Assembly: GCF_963678635.1 (NCBI RefSeq)
Contig: NC_087064.1
Location: forward strand, 51,542,684-51,606,683
Direction of reading: 5' to 3'
Origin: Symsagittifera roscoffensis
Taxonomy: Eukaryota > Xenacoelomorpha > Acoela > Convolutidae
DNA: 64,000 bases
Shown here: in pieces, positions 45,440 to 54,745 of the stretch
Numbering within the stretch: the first letter of the stretch is position 1
Layout: every line of letters begins with the position of its first letter
Position numbers and translations under genes: made by a program
Notes under the pieces: generated by a model
Databases searched by the model: none
The model's input: only the letters and a program-made list of their open reading frames with translations
What the model was told of the DNA's origin: nothing

Positions 45440-46360
45440 TTGCGTAGCTTAGAAACGCAACCCATACGCCCGCTGATGGATGTGGTACTGCCGGGATATA
45501 CCCCAACCTCGACCTCGAGCAGTAGTCAGGTGAGCGACAGCTCATCGCGTCTGAAGGAGCTGAGCGAGAGATTGCGGCAGAGAAGTCGTGAAAGTTCGGC
45601 AAGGGCGGAGCTTCCTCCAACGTGGAGGGAACAGCCAGTCAGGAGCGTCATGATCTCGAGTTATAAGAAGAACACCGAAAAGAGGTACCATAGGCACAAT
45701 CGGCTGGATTGGAATGCGGAACAGAAGGCCAGGAGGGATTGCTTTCATGATGCAGCCTGGGTGGAATATCTTGCGCCACCCCGTGTGCCACAAGGCTCGG
45801 TCCACCTGATTATAGGGGACAGCCTAGTGCGGGTGTTGACCCGGATCCAATCGCACTGGCAGACAGGAATCTTGAGTTTCGCTGGAGCTGCCACGCCACA
45901 GATATTGGCAATGCTTGAGATGCTAGGAATGACAAAAGTATACACGGTGATCCTGATGATCGGAACGAATGATGTATCAAGGGGAGAAGCAAGGAAAGTA
46001 ACGAGGCTGCACGACAAGATGAGCTGCCTTCTTGAGGAACTGAGGATCCAGATGGATCCCATCCTGTTGACAGTATGTACTGTCCCTTATAACATGAAGT
46101 TCGATCAGTACGCCTTGGAAATGAACGAGAAGGTGCGGAACCTAAACGGGGTGATCCGAGAAATCCACCGGAAGAGTGTGCTCCCCATCAGATTGTTGGA
46201 CGTGGCGGAGCGCATGGAGCAAGCGCGGGATTCCCTGAAGACACCTCCAGTGATGGAATCCACTTCTACAGACCGAGGGGAGCAGAGTGGCTGAATGACG
46301 TCTTTCAAGGACACATAAATGCGCTAGAGGCGGATCTGCTAGAGACGGCCCAATTCACAT
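45440..46360 (+). CDS. SGNH/GDSL-type hydrolase domain
   Basis: Follows the coiled-coil part in the same frame. Block I is LIIGDSLV (Ser at 45821-45823), block III is LMIGTNDVSRGEA (Asn at 45968-45970), and block V is DGIHFYRPRG with Asp at 46252-46254 and His at 46261-46263. The last block lies one base out of frame with the first two, so a frameshift falls between about 46110 and 46250; the TGA at 46292-46294 results from it. Families with these motifs are esterases/lipases or acetylhydrolases using a Ser-Asp-His set. The substrate is unknown. An esterase domain is known in ORF1 of CR1-type LINEs, but its place here, after pol in an LTR element, is unusual. Confidence 0.8.
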
Positions 46361-47544
46361 TGGGGCCACCTCCGAACCCACCATTCCTTGCCTCGAGGGC
46401 TTTGTCTAGTCGTTTGGGACCGAGGGTCGACACTAGAGACTGCTCAAGGAGCAACCAGGCCAGATTGCCGAGTGCCACGCCAATGGAGTCTGAGGAGGTG
46501 ACGTCATCAACGCCTCCAGGTTCGGCAATATCCTCAGTGGTAGTGGCAGAGAGCAAGCGGGTGGAGAGGCCTATGGAGACCGCTCGCTTGAGATATCCAG
46601 AGAAGGTGAAAGGGCTGGACCTAGAAGGTTTGGAATGCAGGCGAGAATTGGCGGAGACTCTGGGTATTGAACGAGTGTGGCACGAAGACTTGAGCAGACA
46701 CCATTGCGTGGACTGGTTGAAGGCTCATGAGACGCACTTCTCGAGAGCAAAACTGATGGAGACCGCGGACCTGACCGGAATTCCCACGAAAGCGATCATG
46801 GGACCCATCAACTATAGACCTCTCAAGCTGCTGGGAAGTCCTGGACTCATAGCAGAACCCCCCAAACACCGAACGAGCATCGCCAGGATCAGATTGGCGA
46901 CCCCGGCACAATTGAGGGTGGTGGACAAGCTGCTGAATCCGGGGGAAATGGAATTGCCAGATGCCGCATACGAAGGCTCGAAATTGGCGGAAGATCCCAG
47001 GTACGGGAAGCCCTGTGGGAGCACCCAGCTGGCCAAGACTTTGGCAGTTTACGATAGAGCAGATCCAGCTGCTGCAAGGGTAGTCATTGTGGCGGGATCA
47101 GACTTCGAAGGAACGTCTCCTAAGCTGTTTTGGCCGTAGACTCTGATATACTCTTTGCCAGGAGCCGAAGTAAACCAGATGTTAACTCTGGTGGTGGCAA
47201 TAAAGTCGGAGATGCCCTGTGAGCCTGAGCTGCTATTGTTTGCAGGAATGAATGATCATCTGCATGCGGCGGGACTTCTTGAGCAGCTGAAGGGCAATGA
47301 ACCAACACCGAGGAAGATATGGGAAGCCATTCAGACGTTGTTTGCGGCGATGAATGAGGTGCAAGAGAATGTTGTCTCGAGATTCGGCTCCAAGACGAAG
47401 GTGGTGTTCACTACATCCCCTGGATACGCGAACATGCCACCCGCCCTACAATTCGTGTACGCGGTCTTAATCCTGATAGCAGAAGGAAACGAATGGCGAA
47501 TTCTAATGGCAGCCCCAATCAGGAATTGGAGCCATCGAACCTGA
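46361..47544 (+). CDS. 3' ORF chain, second SGNH-like region
   Basis: The frame carries on from the DGIHF segment of the hydrolase through a Pro/Ser-rich linker. It passes a TAG at 47137-47139 in register and ends where a frameshift occurs near 47500. About residues 90-180 contain LGIERVWHEDLSRHHCVDWL, of unknown type. From about 47080 there is VVIVAGSDFEGTS, then ELLLFAGMNDHLHAAGLL, then TKVVFTTSPGYANMPPA, which resembles blocks I, III and IV of a second SGNH fold, with GSD in place of GDS and GMND in place of GxND. No clear DxxH was found. It may be a degenerate, non-catalytic copy. Confidence 0.5.
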
Positions 47545-48131
47545 GGCTCCGCAAGTCAGATTTGGCAGCGGCATGGGCGGACATATCTCATGCACTGAGG
47601 GGCTTTTATGGATTAGCCGACATCCTGATCGTATTGGACGAGGTGCTCTTGCTAGAGATATCGAACTTTGCCAGGCAACTCAAGTTCAGCCCAGTCATCG
47701 GGGACGATCACCCGGCGATAAACCAATTGACGGCCAGCTTGTGGTTTCGGAGCATGGAGGTGAAGATCACAGGTTCCACCGGCAAGTCTAGAGGTCCGAG
47801 CAACGAGAGAAAAAATGTGACCGACACGGAGAAACAATTAGAGTCGATGGCGTATCGTCTGACGCAAGAGAATGGCTGGTGGCCATTTTTGACACCAAGG
47901 CTGGAGAACGCCACGAATAAGACGAGGGAGGAAGCACCACCCCTCGTGAAACAAGTCTGGAGTTTTCTGGAGAAACAACTGGAGCTGGCCGAAGGAAGAG
48001 AGATGACGGTGGCTAGATTTGTCTCGGCAGCCAATGAAGTGACGATTGGAGGGTTCTGGAGAGAGCACGCAGAGGGTGAGCTGAGGACTAGAAGGGATCA
48101 TGAGATTCTTAAGTTCTTGAGTCCTTGCTGA
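47493..48131 (+). CDS. 3' ORF chain, segment before the large ORF
   Basis: A frame change near 47500 joins the second SGNH-like region (WRILMAAP) to this frame (NQELEPSNLRLRKSDLAAAW). It encodes an unknown region with KQLESMAYRLTQENGWWPFL and a predicted helix VKQVWSFLEKQLELAEGREM. It ends in TGA 48129-48131, but the same frame continues after four codons into the ATG of the large ORF. The TGA may therefore separate two proteins or may be a disabling change in one polyprotein. Confidence 0.5.
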   Translation: MANSNGSPNQELEPSNLRLRKSDLAAAWADISHALRGFYGLADILIVLDEVLLLEISNFARQLKFSPVIGDDHPAINQLTASLWFRSMEVKITGSTGKSRGPSNERKNVTDTEKQLESMAYRLTQENGWWPFLTPRLENATNKTREEAPPLVKQVWSFLEKQLELAEGREMTVARFVSAANEVTIGGFWREHAEGELRTRRDHEILKFLSPC

Positions 48132-48143
48132 GGGAAAGAATTC

Positions 48144-51100
48144 ATGGCGGAAATGTTCGGCACCAAAGCGACTATCTTTGGAGCCTTCGTGCAGGAGATA
48201 CTGGGCATGCCCATCAGCCTACTCTTGGCTTTATATCTGGTCTACCCCAGATACTTGTTCAACATGGGCCCAGCGTACATGTTTAGTCGAGGAGTGGAGA
48301 CACTTCGGGTTGATGGGTATCTGGCACTAGTGCTCTTAACCCATGGAGAACTGGTGTCATTTCATCGATTGATGAAATATGGGGAGCCCCTGTCAATGGG
48401 GAAGGTACACTCGAGTATCGACACCTATTCCTACAAGTGTGCCGCGGGGTTGAAGACGCTGTTAGTGCAATACCTCATGATGCAGAATCGGCACATGACG
48501 GGTGAAGAGAAGAACCCAAAATCGAGAGAAGAGTGGAAGAAGATGAATGGAGGTATGCCTCTGTTAACGGACCTGTGCCTGGCAATGAGGTCGGACCCGA
48601 TGGGGATAATCCGGGGTCTAGAGGAGGTGGTAACCTGCATTTACGGTCCAGCAGTGACGTACGCATTTCCAGATCCCCTGGTGACAACGTATCGTTACTC
48701 TGTAACGCACTTGAGTCTTATCAGCGTACTGGATGGGACGGCGCTCAATTGGTGTCGGCAGGAGGTGCTCAGGGCACAAATGAGCAATACGGTACTCTTT
48801 GGAAAAGTGAAAGATGCCGAGTTGATAGTGTACAACTTCAGGGGACAGCTGCAATGTAGAATGGGAGGCAAACGCGAGGACCCCATCGAGACATATCCCA
48901 AGTTCTGGAACTTGAACCCACTGGCAGCAGACGGAAGGGAGATCTTGAGGATTCCTGCTTGGAAGAACAGCTTTGCACTGGTTAAGAGGGAGCTGGAGGC
49001 CATAATGGAGAAAGAAATCCTGCCAGCCACCATGCCTGAGTTCCCGATAGTCAGGAGGATGACCTTAGGGATGAACAGTCCCTTAGTAGTTCCATCCATA
49101 ATTGCGAGGATGACAACGGAGGAAATGCAGAAAGACTTCACTGATGGCTGGGACCCCCTGTTCGTCGGCTATACGGCGGCGGTTTATTTCCACACTAGCG
49201 AGGCGAAGATAAATTCGTGGACAACGCAAGCAAAAAAGATGAGAGGCTCGCAGCCCCCCGGATATGAGGTGCGAAAGCTCTTGAGAGCTCTTGAGCAGGA
49301 GGGACTTGAGAACATGCTACCAATATGGGATGATGGCAGGATGATCAAGATGGAGGGGCATGTTGCATTGGTGGACGACATGAAATTCGCGACACAAAAG
49401 TATAGGGCACCCTATGGCTTAGAACAGGTGGAAATGAGCCAGGACGGAAAAGAACTGGATGCAGCAGGTCAACTGTATGTGGCCCTGACGGAGTACAAGA
49501 GATTGGACCCGGCGACACCATCACCACTGTCAGTAGATACACCTGGAGACAAGAGGAGTGGACCCGTGGAAGACCGGTTCAAAAGAATTCTCGAGAGAAG
49601 AAGAGCTGAGTCAGAAGAAGAGAGTATGGATGAAACTCTCAGCGAAGCCGGCGAGGACATGGAAGTGGGGAATAAGCCTGAACCAAGACCATCAGGTGAG
49701 GAGCTCACCACTCAAGAGCTGTTGAAAGACTTGAGTGAGGAGAATTGGGCAGATACTGCCACTCCACATCTGACCCCGTCCTTCCGGAAGAATCTGGAAT
49801 TGCCATTGGCGAGCGAGACCTCCAATATGGGGATGATACTCTTGAGTTCGGAGGAAAGGGAAAAGAATACATTCGAAGGAAATAAGGACATGTTCCTGGG
49901 GACTCTGGAGGACGACGCTTGGCAAAAGTTCTTGAAGGAATTCAATCAAGAAGTGGGCTGCGAGACGACGCTGGACAAATTCAAGGATGAACTGTGGGAC
50001 ACAGTCGTGAAGTTTGGAGAACCGCTTCTGATGGGGACGGGCCTGGATGAGAAGGCGAGAAAGGAGCTGCTGAACAAGCTGATAGGGCTGAGGAATTCAC
50101 GATCAAAGACTAGAGAAGAAAAATGTGAAGACAGCTCTACTCTGAAACAAAAAACTGTAGATAAAATAGTTGATGATATAAAAGGGGATAAGGTTGGGAC
50201 TAGTAATATGATTAAAAGTACTAATATCTTTAAGGCTCGAGCAGGGGGGAGGCAAGAGTTGGAAGGGTTGGAGGTAGACAGAGAGGTCGAATCAGTGATG
50301 ATGACCACAACACCCTCAAGCAGAGATGTGAAGACTCGCAAGAGGAAGAGAGAAGTAGAGGGATTGGGTAGTCCTTCAGTGGATGCTGTCTCGGAAGGAA
50401 ACTTGAGAGAGATGGCGCCCATGGTTTTGGCGCGATGCAAGACGGCGGCATACAAGAGCAACACGGAGCTCAGAAGACCACTCGAAGTAGAGAAGGAAAT
50501 AGAGGCTTCCACCAGTTCGACATCGGAGGAAGACTTCAAGCCCCAGAAGATAAACGTGAAGAGAGGTTCAACGGACGGACAGACATGGGAAGTGGATGTC
50601 GGCAAGGAATGGGTCTCGAAGGGACACCAGGCCACGGGGAAGCAAGTGACGAGTGATCCACTGGAGAGGAGCAAGACGAGGAACACCTCCCGGCCATGGT
50701 GGGTGGCCCTCGAGACATTGAAGGAAATGGAAGGATGCTTGAAGAAGTTGGACAGTGGAGTAGCTCGCAAACGACGCAATTGGGCCACCCAGCAAAAGGC
50801 TGAGGTTAACAAGATAGAATTGGCGAACCAGTTGAAGAGGTCCTGGCAGAACTTATTGAAGGATCATTTTGAAGAGGCAATGAGGACACCCTCATCAGCA
50901 CCGCCATTGATGGCGAATCCCTTCGTTAGAACCGCAGGACAATTGATGTTCACCTGGAGTCTGGTGGGAATAGAGTTGGAGACACTGACCTCGTATGACA
51001 GGTTGAAGTTGGGAAGCAAGAAGCTAGAAGTGTATCAAGCACTGATGCAGCACGTGGCCAGGGATAATTCAGGCTTGAGCCTGGCTAGGAGGAAGGATGC

Positions 51101-53414
51101 CACATGTTTCTTGAGATGGATAATGTCAATGATGTCTGATAGCACCATCTTGGCGTGCTTCCAAAGAGCAAGCGGAAGTAGAACCGTGGAAAAGAGAGTC
51201 TCAACGATCATCTTAAACGTATATCAGAGTACTGGAATAGAAAAGGAAGATGGTTCCAGACTATCCCTAGAGAACCACAGAAAGCTGGACGAGGTACGGA
51301 GGTTTTACAATAAGAAGTTCGAAGAAGAACTTGATGTTCACCGTAACCTGGCCTCGCCAGAGCAGTACTCGAGACTCAGTGAGAAGGGGGAATGCGTGTC
51401 GGGAGTGATGGGGATAGCCTACAACCCCTTCTTAGACTCAGAAACTGGAGGCGCTCACAGGAACCACGAGGTAGCGGAGCTGCTGAAGTTTTGGACAGAA
51501 AAAATAGTGGAAATAGACGCGGTGGAGAAAGGGAGGCCGAGCCTGGGCCTGATTCTTGAGAAAACACCGGAGGTGGTGAGCATACCGCGCTCGAACAAGA
51601 GAGTTGAAGTGAACATGGGTGATGGCAATGGCTTGTTGATCACGAACTTGGGAGTGGTATGGAAGTTACTAAGACCCTCCTGGTGCCCACATCCCCACGC
51701 GAGTCTGATCGAGGAGACCACCGAGCGGGTGAGGTTAGCACCAACGGAAGATGAAGATTTGGCAAAGTTGAGTGTGGTGCACAAACTGATCTTACCTCAG
51801 ATGAAGGAGTCAGGCGAAAAGACGAAAAATCTCGAGTCAGCAAAGAAGATGGAGCCGGGTAGCTGTCTGGATTCTACGTGTGGGAGTGGAGAGCACACCT
51901 GCGATGGACGATCATGTGTCAGGATACTGTCCTTTCAAAAAGAAGATCTGGTTACTTGGTTTGAAGACATCACGGAAAGGGAGAAAAGTGAAGTACAAAT
52001 AGTGGCGGAGTGTTACGCGAGAACTACGGTGAACATAGCGACAGCTCTCGGATTCTTCTCGAGAATGTGTAGTCTGCAGTCACTGGAGAGGCTAGAGTCT
52101 GAACACCATTTAGTGACGGCGTTGAGCGTGGAATCATGGCCTGGGGTGTTGCAGGTGACTCAAAAACATATCCGGAGCTGGAAGGTTGGTCTCGAGGCGG
52201 AAATGGGGTTTCCCATGAGCGAAGCTTATGGCCTGCCATTGAACGCAAAATCCCTGATAGGGTCAATGATGGCCAATTTGTGCGGAAGCCACTACCCACT
52301 GCACATGGCGATGGTGGAAGCATCCAGCCAGAGAACATTGGTGGACAAGGCCTTCTCAGTGCCCAAGTGCGTGAGGTTGGCTCGGGTATCGCATCACTCG
52401 CACAAGTTGTTGAGGAAAATCAGAGGGACAGTACCGAAAGAGTTGAGAGATGACTTGAGTGAAATCTGGGGAGAAGAGCTTTTGAAATTGGAAAGTGAGA
52501 ACACAAGCGATCACGAGAGACAAAACGTGATCGGAAAACCTGTGGGGGGTGCTCCAAACATGGGAGAGAACGACACGATGCATGAGAAAATGATGGAGCT
52601 TGAGCCTCTCTTGGAAGCCTCGGGGCAGCGTAACCTCAGGAGCATTGAGATCACCCATGGAGAATGCCCATGCCACTGTTTGGCACAAACGGTGTGGTAT
52701 CCAGATCACAAGAACCTCTGCCTGGTGTGGGATATGGAAGAAATTCGGTCGATCGGATTACGGGATCACCGGCAGAAGGTGACGCTCTTAGTAGTGAGTA
52801 CGATGCTGGCTCTGAGATGGATAGAAGAGAATATAACGAAGTATCGGGAAGCGAAGACGCCAACGGCTGAGTCAATATATGCGATAGACTACAGCAGGAG
52901 ACTCGAGTTGTTTGAGACTGCATGCAAAGTATTCGCCATACCAATGGAAGTCAGACACGTATGGAGCCGCTTGAGGTACTTTCCATGGTTTCGAGCGACA
53001 CTGACGTCTTGGTTATACATGACAACGAAAGATCACATGAGAAAGCATCAAAAGGAGTATCGACAGTTCCAGGCCGAGATTGGGCCGGAAGCTTTCAAGA
53101 GACCCCTGTTAACCCATCGAAATGCGATCACGACAGGATGGAAAAGAGTTGGTAAAATGTCTAGAGACAATACCAAAGCGAGGGAATCGATACTAGAGGA
53201 GGACTTGGCGAAGAACGTGAGCCTGAGCCTGCACAACTCCTTTTGTTTGAACCGGGAATCTAGGGTGAAGGCACTACCCAACCAGGCAAAGAGGTTGCAG
53301 GAGCAAAGGGAATGGATGCGATCCTATGAACAGCTGAAGGCTTGGGAGGAGATCGTGATTGCCGTATCTAGTACCTCAGGGTACGGCACCTCCAAGGCGA
53401 AGAGTGCGAAATGA
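48144..53414 (+). CDS. Unknown 1756-residue protein of the giant element
   Basis: An uninterrupted ORF of 5271 bases from ATG 48144, the longest in the window. No family was recognised. Visible parts: a hydrophobic N-terminal stretch (residues 10-40, ILGMPISLLLALYLVY) that could be membrane-associated; a Trp/Leu-rich region to about residue 470; an acidic, low-complexity middle (about 480-640) with long runs of Glu; a basic cluster KTRKRKRE near residue 735 that could be a nuclear signal; a Cys-rich patch CLDSTCGSGEHTCDGRSC near residue 1245; and a helical C-terminus. It has no clear signal peptide or retroviral envelope layout. It stays open although pol is frameshifted, which suggests selection until recently. 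Confidence 0.75.
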   Translation: MAEMFGTKATIFGAFVQEILGMPISLLLALYLVYPRYLFNMGPAYMFSRGVETLRVDGYLALVLLTHGELVSFHRLMKYGEPLSMGKVHSSIDTYSYKCAAGLKTLLVQYLMMQNRHMTGEEKNPKSREEWKKMNGGMPLLTDLCLAMRSDPMGIIRGLEEVVTCIYGPAVTYAFPDPLVTTYRYSVTHLSLISVLDGTALNWCRQEVLRAQMSNTVLFGKVKDAELIVYNFRGQLQCRMGGKREDPIETYPKFWNLNPLAADGREILRIPAWKNSFALVKRELEAIMEKEILPATMPEFPIVRRMTLGMNSPLVVPSIIARMTTEEMQKDFTDGWDPLFVGYTAAVYFHTSEAKINSWTTQAKKMRGSQPPGYEVRKLLRALEQEGLENMLPIWDDGRMIKMEGHVALVDDMKFATQKYRAPYGLEQVEMSQDGKELDAAGQLYVALTEYKRLDPATPSPLSVDTPGDKRSGPVEDRFKRILERRRAESEEESMDETLSEAGEDMEVGNKPEPRPSGEELTTQELLKDLSEENWADTATPHLTPSFRKNLELPLASETSNMGMILLSSEEREKNTFEGNKDMFLGTLEDDAWQKFLKEFNQEVGCETTLDKFKDELWDTVVKFGEPLLMGTGLDEKARKELLNKLIGLRNSRSKTREEKCEDSSTLKQKTVDKIVDDIKGDKVGTSNMIKSTNIFKARAGGRQELEGLEVDREVESVMMTTTPSSRDVKTRKRKREVEGLGSPSVDAVSEGNLREMAPMVLARCKTAAYKSNTELRRPLEVEKEIEASTSSTSEEDFKPQKINVKRGSTDGQTWEVDVGKEWVSKGHQATGKQVTSDPLERSKTRNTSRPWWVALETLKEMEGCLKKLDSGVARKRRNWATQQKAEVNKIELANQLKRSWQNLLKDHFEEAMRTPSSAPPLMANPFVRTAGQLMFTWSLVGIELETLTSYDRLKLGSKKLEVYQALMQHVARDNSGLSLARRKDATCFLRWIMSMMSDSTILACFQRASGSRTVEKRVSTIILNVYQSTGIEKEDGSRLSLENHRKLDEVRRFYNKKFEEELDVHRNLASPEQYSRLSEKGECVSGVMGIAYNPFLDSETGGAHRNHEVAELLKFWTEKIVEIDAVEKGRPSLGLILEKTPEVVSIPRSNKRVEVNMGDGNGLLITNLGVVWKLLRPSWCPHPHASLIEETTERVRLAPTEDEDLAKLSVVHKLILPQMKESGEKTKNLESAKKMEPGSCLDSTCGSGEHTCDGRSCVRILSFQKEDLVTWFEDITEREKSEVQIVAECYARTTVNIATALGFFSRMCSLQSLERLESEHHLVTALSVESWPGVLQVTQKHIRSWKVGLEAEMGFPMSEAYGLPLNAKSLIGSMMANLCGSHYPLHMAMVEASSQRTLVDKAFSVPKCVRLARVSHHSHKLLRKIRGTVPKELRDDLSEIWGEELLKLESENTSDHERQNVIGKPVGGAPNMGENDTMHEKMMELEPLLEASGQRNLRSIEITHGECPCHCLAQTVWYPDHKNLCLVWDMEEIRSIGLRDHRQKVTLLVVSTMLALRWIEENITKYREAKTPTAESIYAIDYSRRLELFETACKVFAIPMEVRHVWSRLRYFPWFRATLTSWLYMTTKDHMRKHQKEYRQFQAEIGPEAFKRPLLTHRNAITTGWKRVGKMSRDNTKARESILEEDLAKNVSLSLHNSFCLNRESRVKALPNQAKRLQEQREWMRSYEQLKAWEEIVIAVSSTSGYGTSKAKSAK

Positions 53415-53830
53415 GCGGATGGTTCAAAGAGATCTTGAGTCTTGAGAGGGAAGGGGGGCTTGAGTGTGAATCCGGATGAAACCTGGGTTCACGAAAAAGA
53501 AATTTTAACGAATCAGATATTGTTATTAATATGTTATATTTACTATATAAATCAAAATGCTGCATGACAATTTCCTGATTGAATGGGACAAAAGAAATTT
53601 TAAATAATTGGCTTGAAAAGCGAGAATTCAAGGGTGCAGGTGTGTGCAGATTTTGATTGCTGTTTAGCGATAGTGTGAAAATTTTACATGGCCGTGAATT
53701 TTGGGGTGTAGATAAGCTTAAGTCTGCTGCAAACTTCTGTAAATGACCACTGGCACTGTACCTTGAGCAACACTCGGTTTTCTGGGACTCACTGGCAGAC
53801 GACAGCACATGATGAGGACATCGATCTTGA
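53415..53830 (+). other. 3' non-coding region of the giant element
   Basis: It follows the TGA of the large ORF. CTTGAG hexamers cluster at its start (53430-53465), and AT-rich sequence then leads to the polypurine end. No ORF or domain. Confidence 0.55.
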
Positions 53831-53842
53831 GTCCGGGGAGTA
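53831..53842 (+). promoter_or_regulatory. Polypurine tract before the 3' LTR
   Basis: GTCCGGGGAGTA abuts the first base of the 3' LTR (TGTGCC at 53843). This is the position of the primer site for plus-strand DNA synthesis in LTR elements. The GGGGAG core is purine-only but short. The ten-base motif GTCCGGGGAG also occurs inside pol at 41074, 41125 and 43465. Confidence 0.7.
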
Positions 53843-54745
53843 TGTGCCAGTCGGTCATATTTGGAAGTTTGACCTTGAGAAAAACAAGAACGCTTAATTT
53901 TGGAGTGAATATTGATTTTTCAAAAATTCGAATGGAGCCTGTCATGCACGATTTTCTCGCGATAACTGAAAACCGAAAAAGAGAAATCAGAACGATCGAG
54001 TAACAATCGCGGGAAAGTTGCCAGACAAAGCAGTAGGAAATTGCCATTCGCAATTTCCGTCACAATAAAACTAGAGTAGAGCTGTCCTATCTGAAAGAGA
54101 AGGAAGCGTATTCCCGAGAATTGGACTATTATTACTCGACTGGATTATCATTCAAACTGGACTAGAGTGAACCTTCAATGGAAAGATGGACAGCTTGAGT
54201 GTCCCAATGGTTCATGAGAAACCATACTCTAGAGTTCAAACTTGGTCCTGTATTGAAACTGATAAACATTAAACTCATTTAGTTACATTATTTAATTCTC
54301 GAGTTGATTACCGACTTAATTACTCCCAGTTCTTGAGCGTGCTACGATGTGAGTACTCAATTTAAATTTCTAGAGTGTGTTTTATGATTGTTATGTTGAG
54401 GTAAGGCGAGTTTTAGGTTGATCCATCTGAAATGGATCAAAGTTCCACTGTCTGATAAAAAGTAACTTAACGGATTGTTCTGACCCGGTTTTTAACGGCG
54501 TTCATGTATTTTGGGTATCTAGAGACCTAAGTATGGGGACGTTCTGATTTCTAGAGTGGGGGATATTTTGGTAGAAGCCTTTAAGCTGTAACGGGTCGTA
54601 GTCTCATGTCACAAGCGAACCGAATTGGCTCCGACTGATTTGAGGTAGAAAAACACAAGAGATAGTGTCCCTGACTCTTGAGCCAATGGTTATAGGGCCT
54701 ATTTTTCTTAAGCCTCATGTGTGACTACAGTAGACGAATGTTCCA
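53843..54745 (+). repeat. 3' LTR of the giant element
   Basis: It is 903 bp, two single-base deletions shorter than the 5' copy and otherwise matched end to end. It ends GAATGTTCCA, where the 5' copy ends GAATGTTACA. On its right the reverse transcriptase coding sequence resumes (LWDVTVVESLAP). Confidence 0.9.

Larger units (their letters stand above)
32164..54745 (+). mobile_element. Giant Ty3-type LTR retrotransposon with extra 3' ORFs
   Basis: Two direct repeats of 905 and 903 bp, both starting TGTGCC and ending in CA, bound 22.6 kb. The order is leader, gag, protease, RT, RNase H, integrase, Pol extension, then about 9 kb of further ORFs, the polypurine end and the 3' LTR. Ty3-type order (integrase after RNase H) is clear. 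Flanking CTTTT (32159-32163) and CTTGT (54746-54750) are a likely 5-bp target duplication with one change. Typical Ty3 elements are 5-10 kb; the excess lies in a 2.5-kb leader and the 3' ORFs. The copy is defective through frameshifts and stops. Confidence 0.9.

Noticed and set aside
48171-48263. Hydrophobic N-terminus of the 1756-residue protein as an envelope signal peptide
   Set aside because: No cleavage-type site, no furin-like motif or C-terminal membrane anchor, and the segment starts after residue 10; an envelope identity is not supported.
54717-54745. Start of the 141-codon ORF inside the 3' LTR as a real start
   Set aside because: The same bases in the 5' LTR lead nowhere; the protein-like part begins only after the LTR and belongs to the interrupted RT gene.
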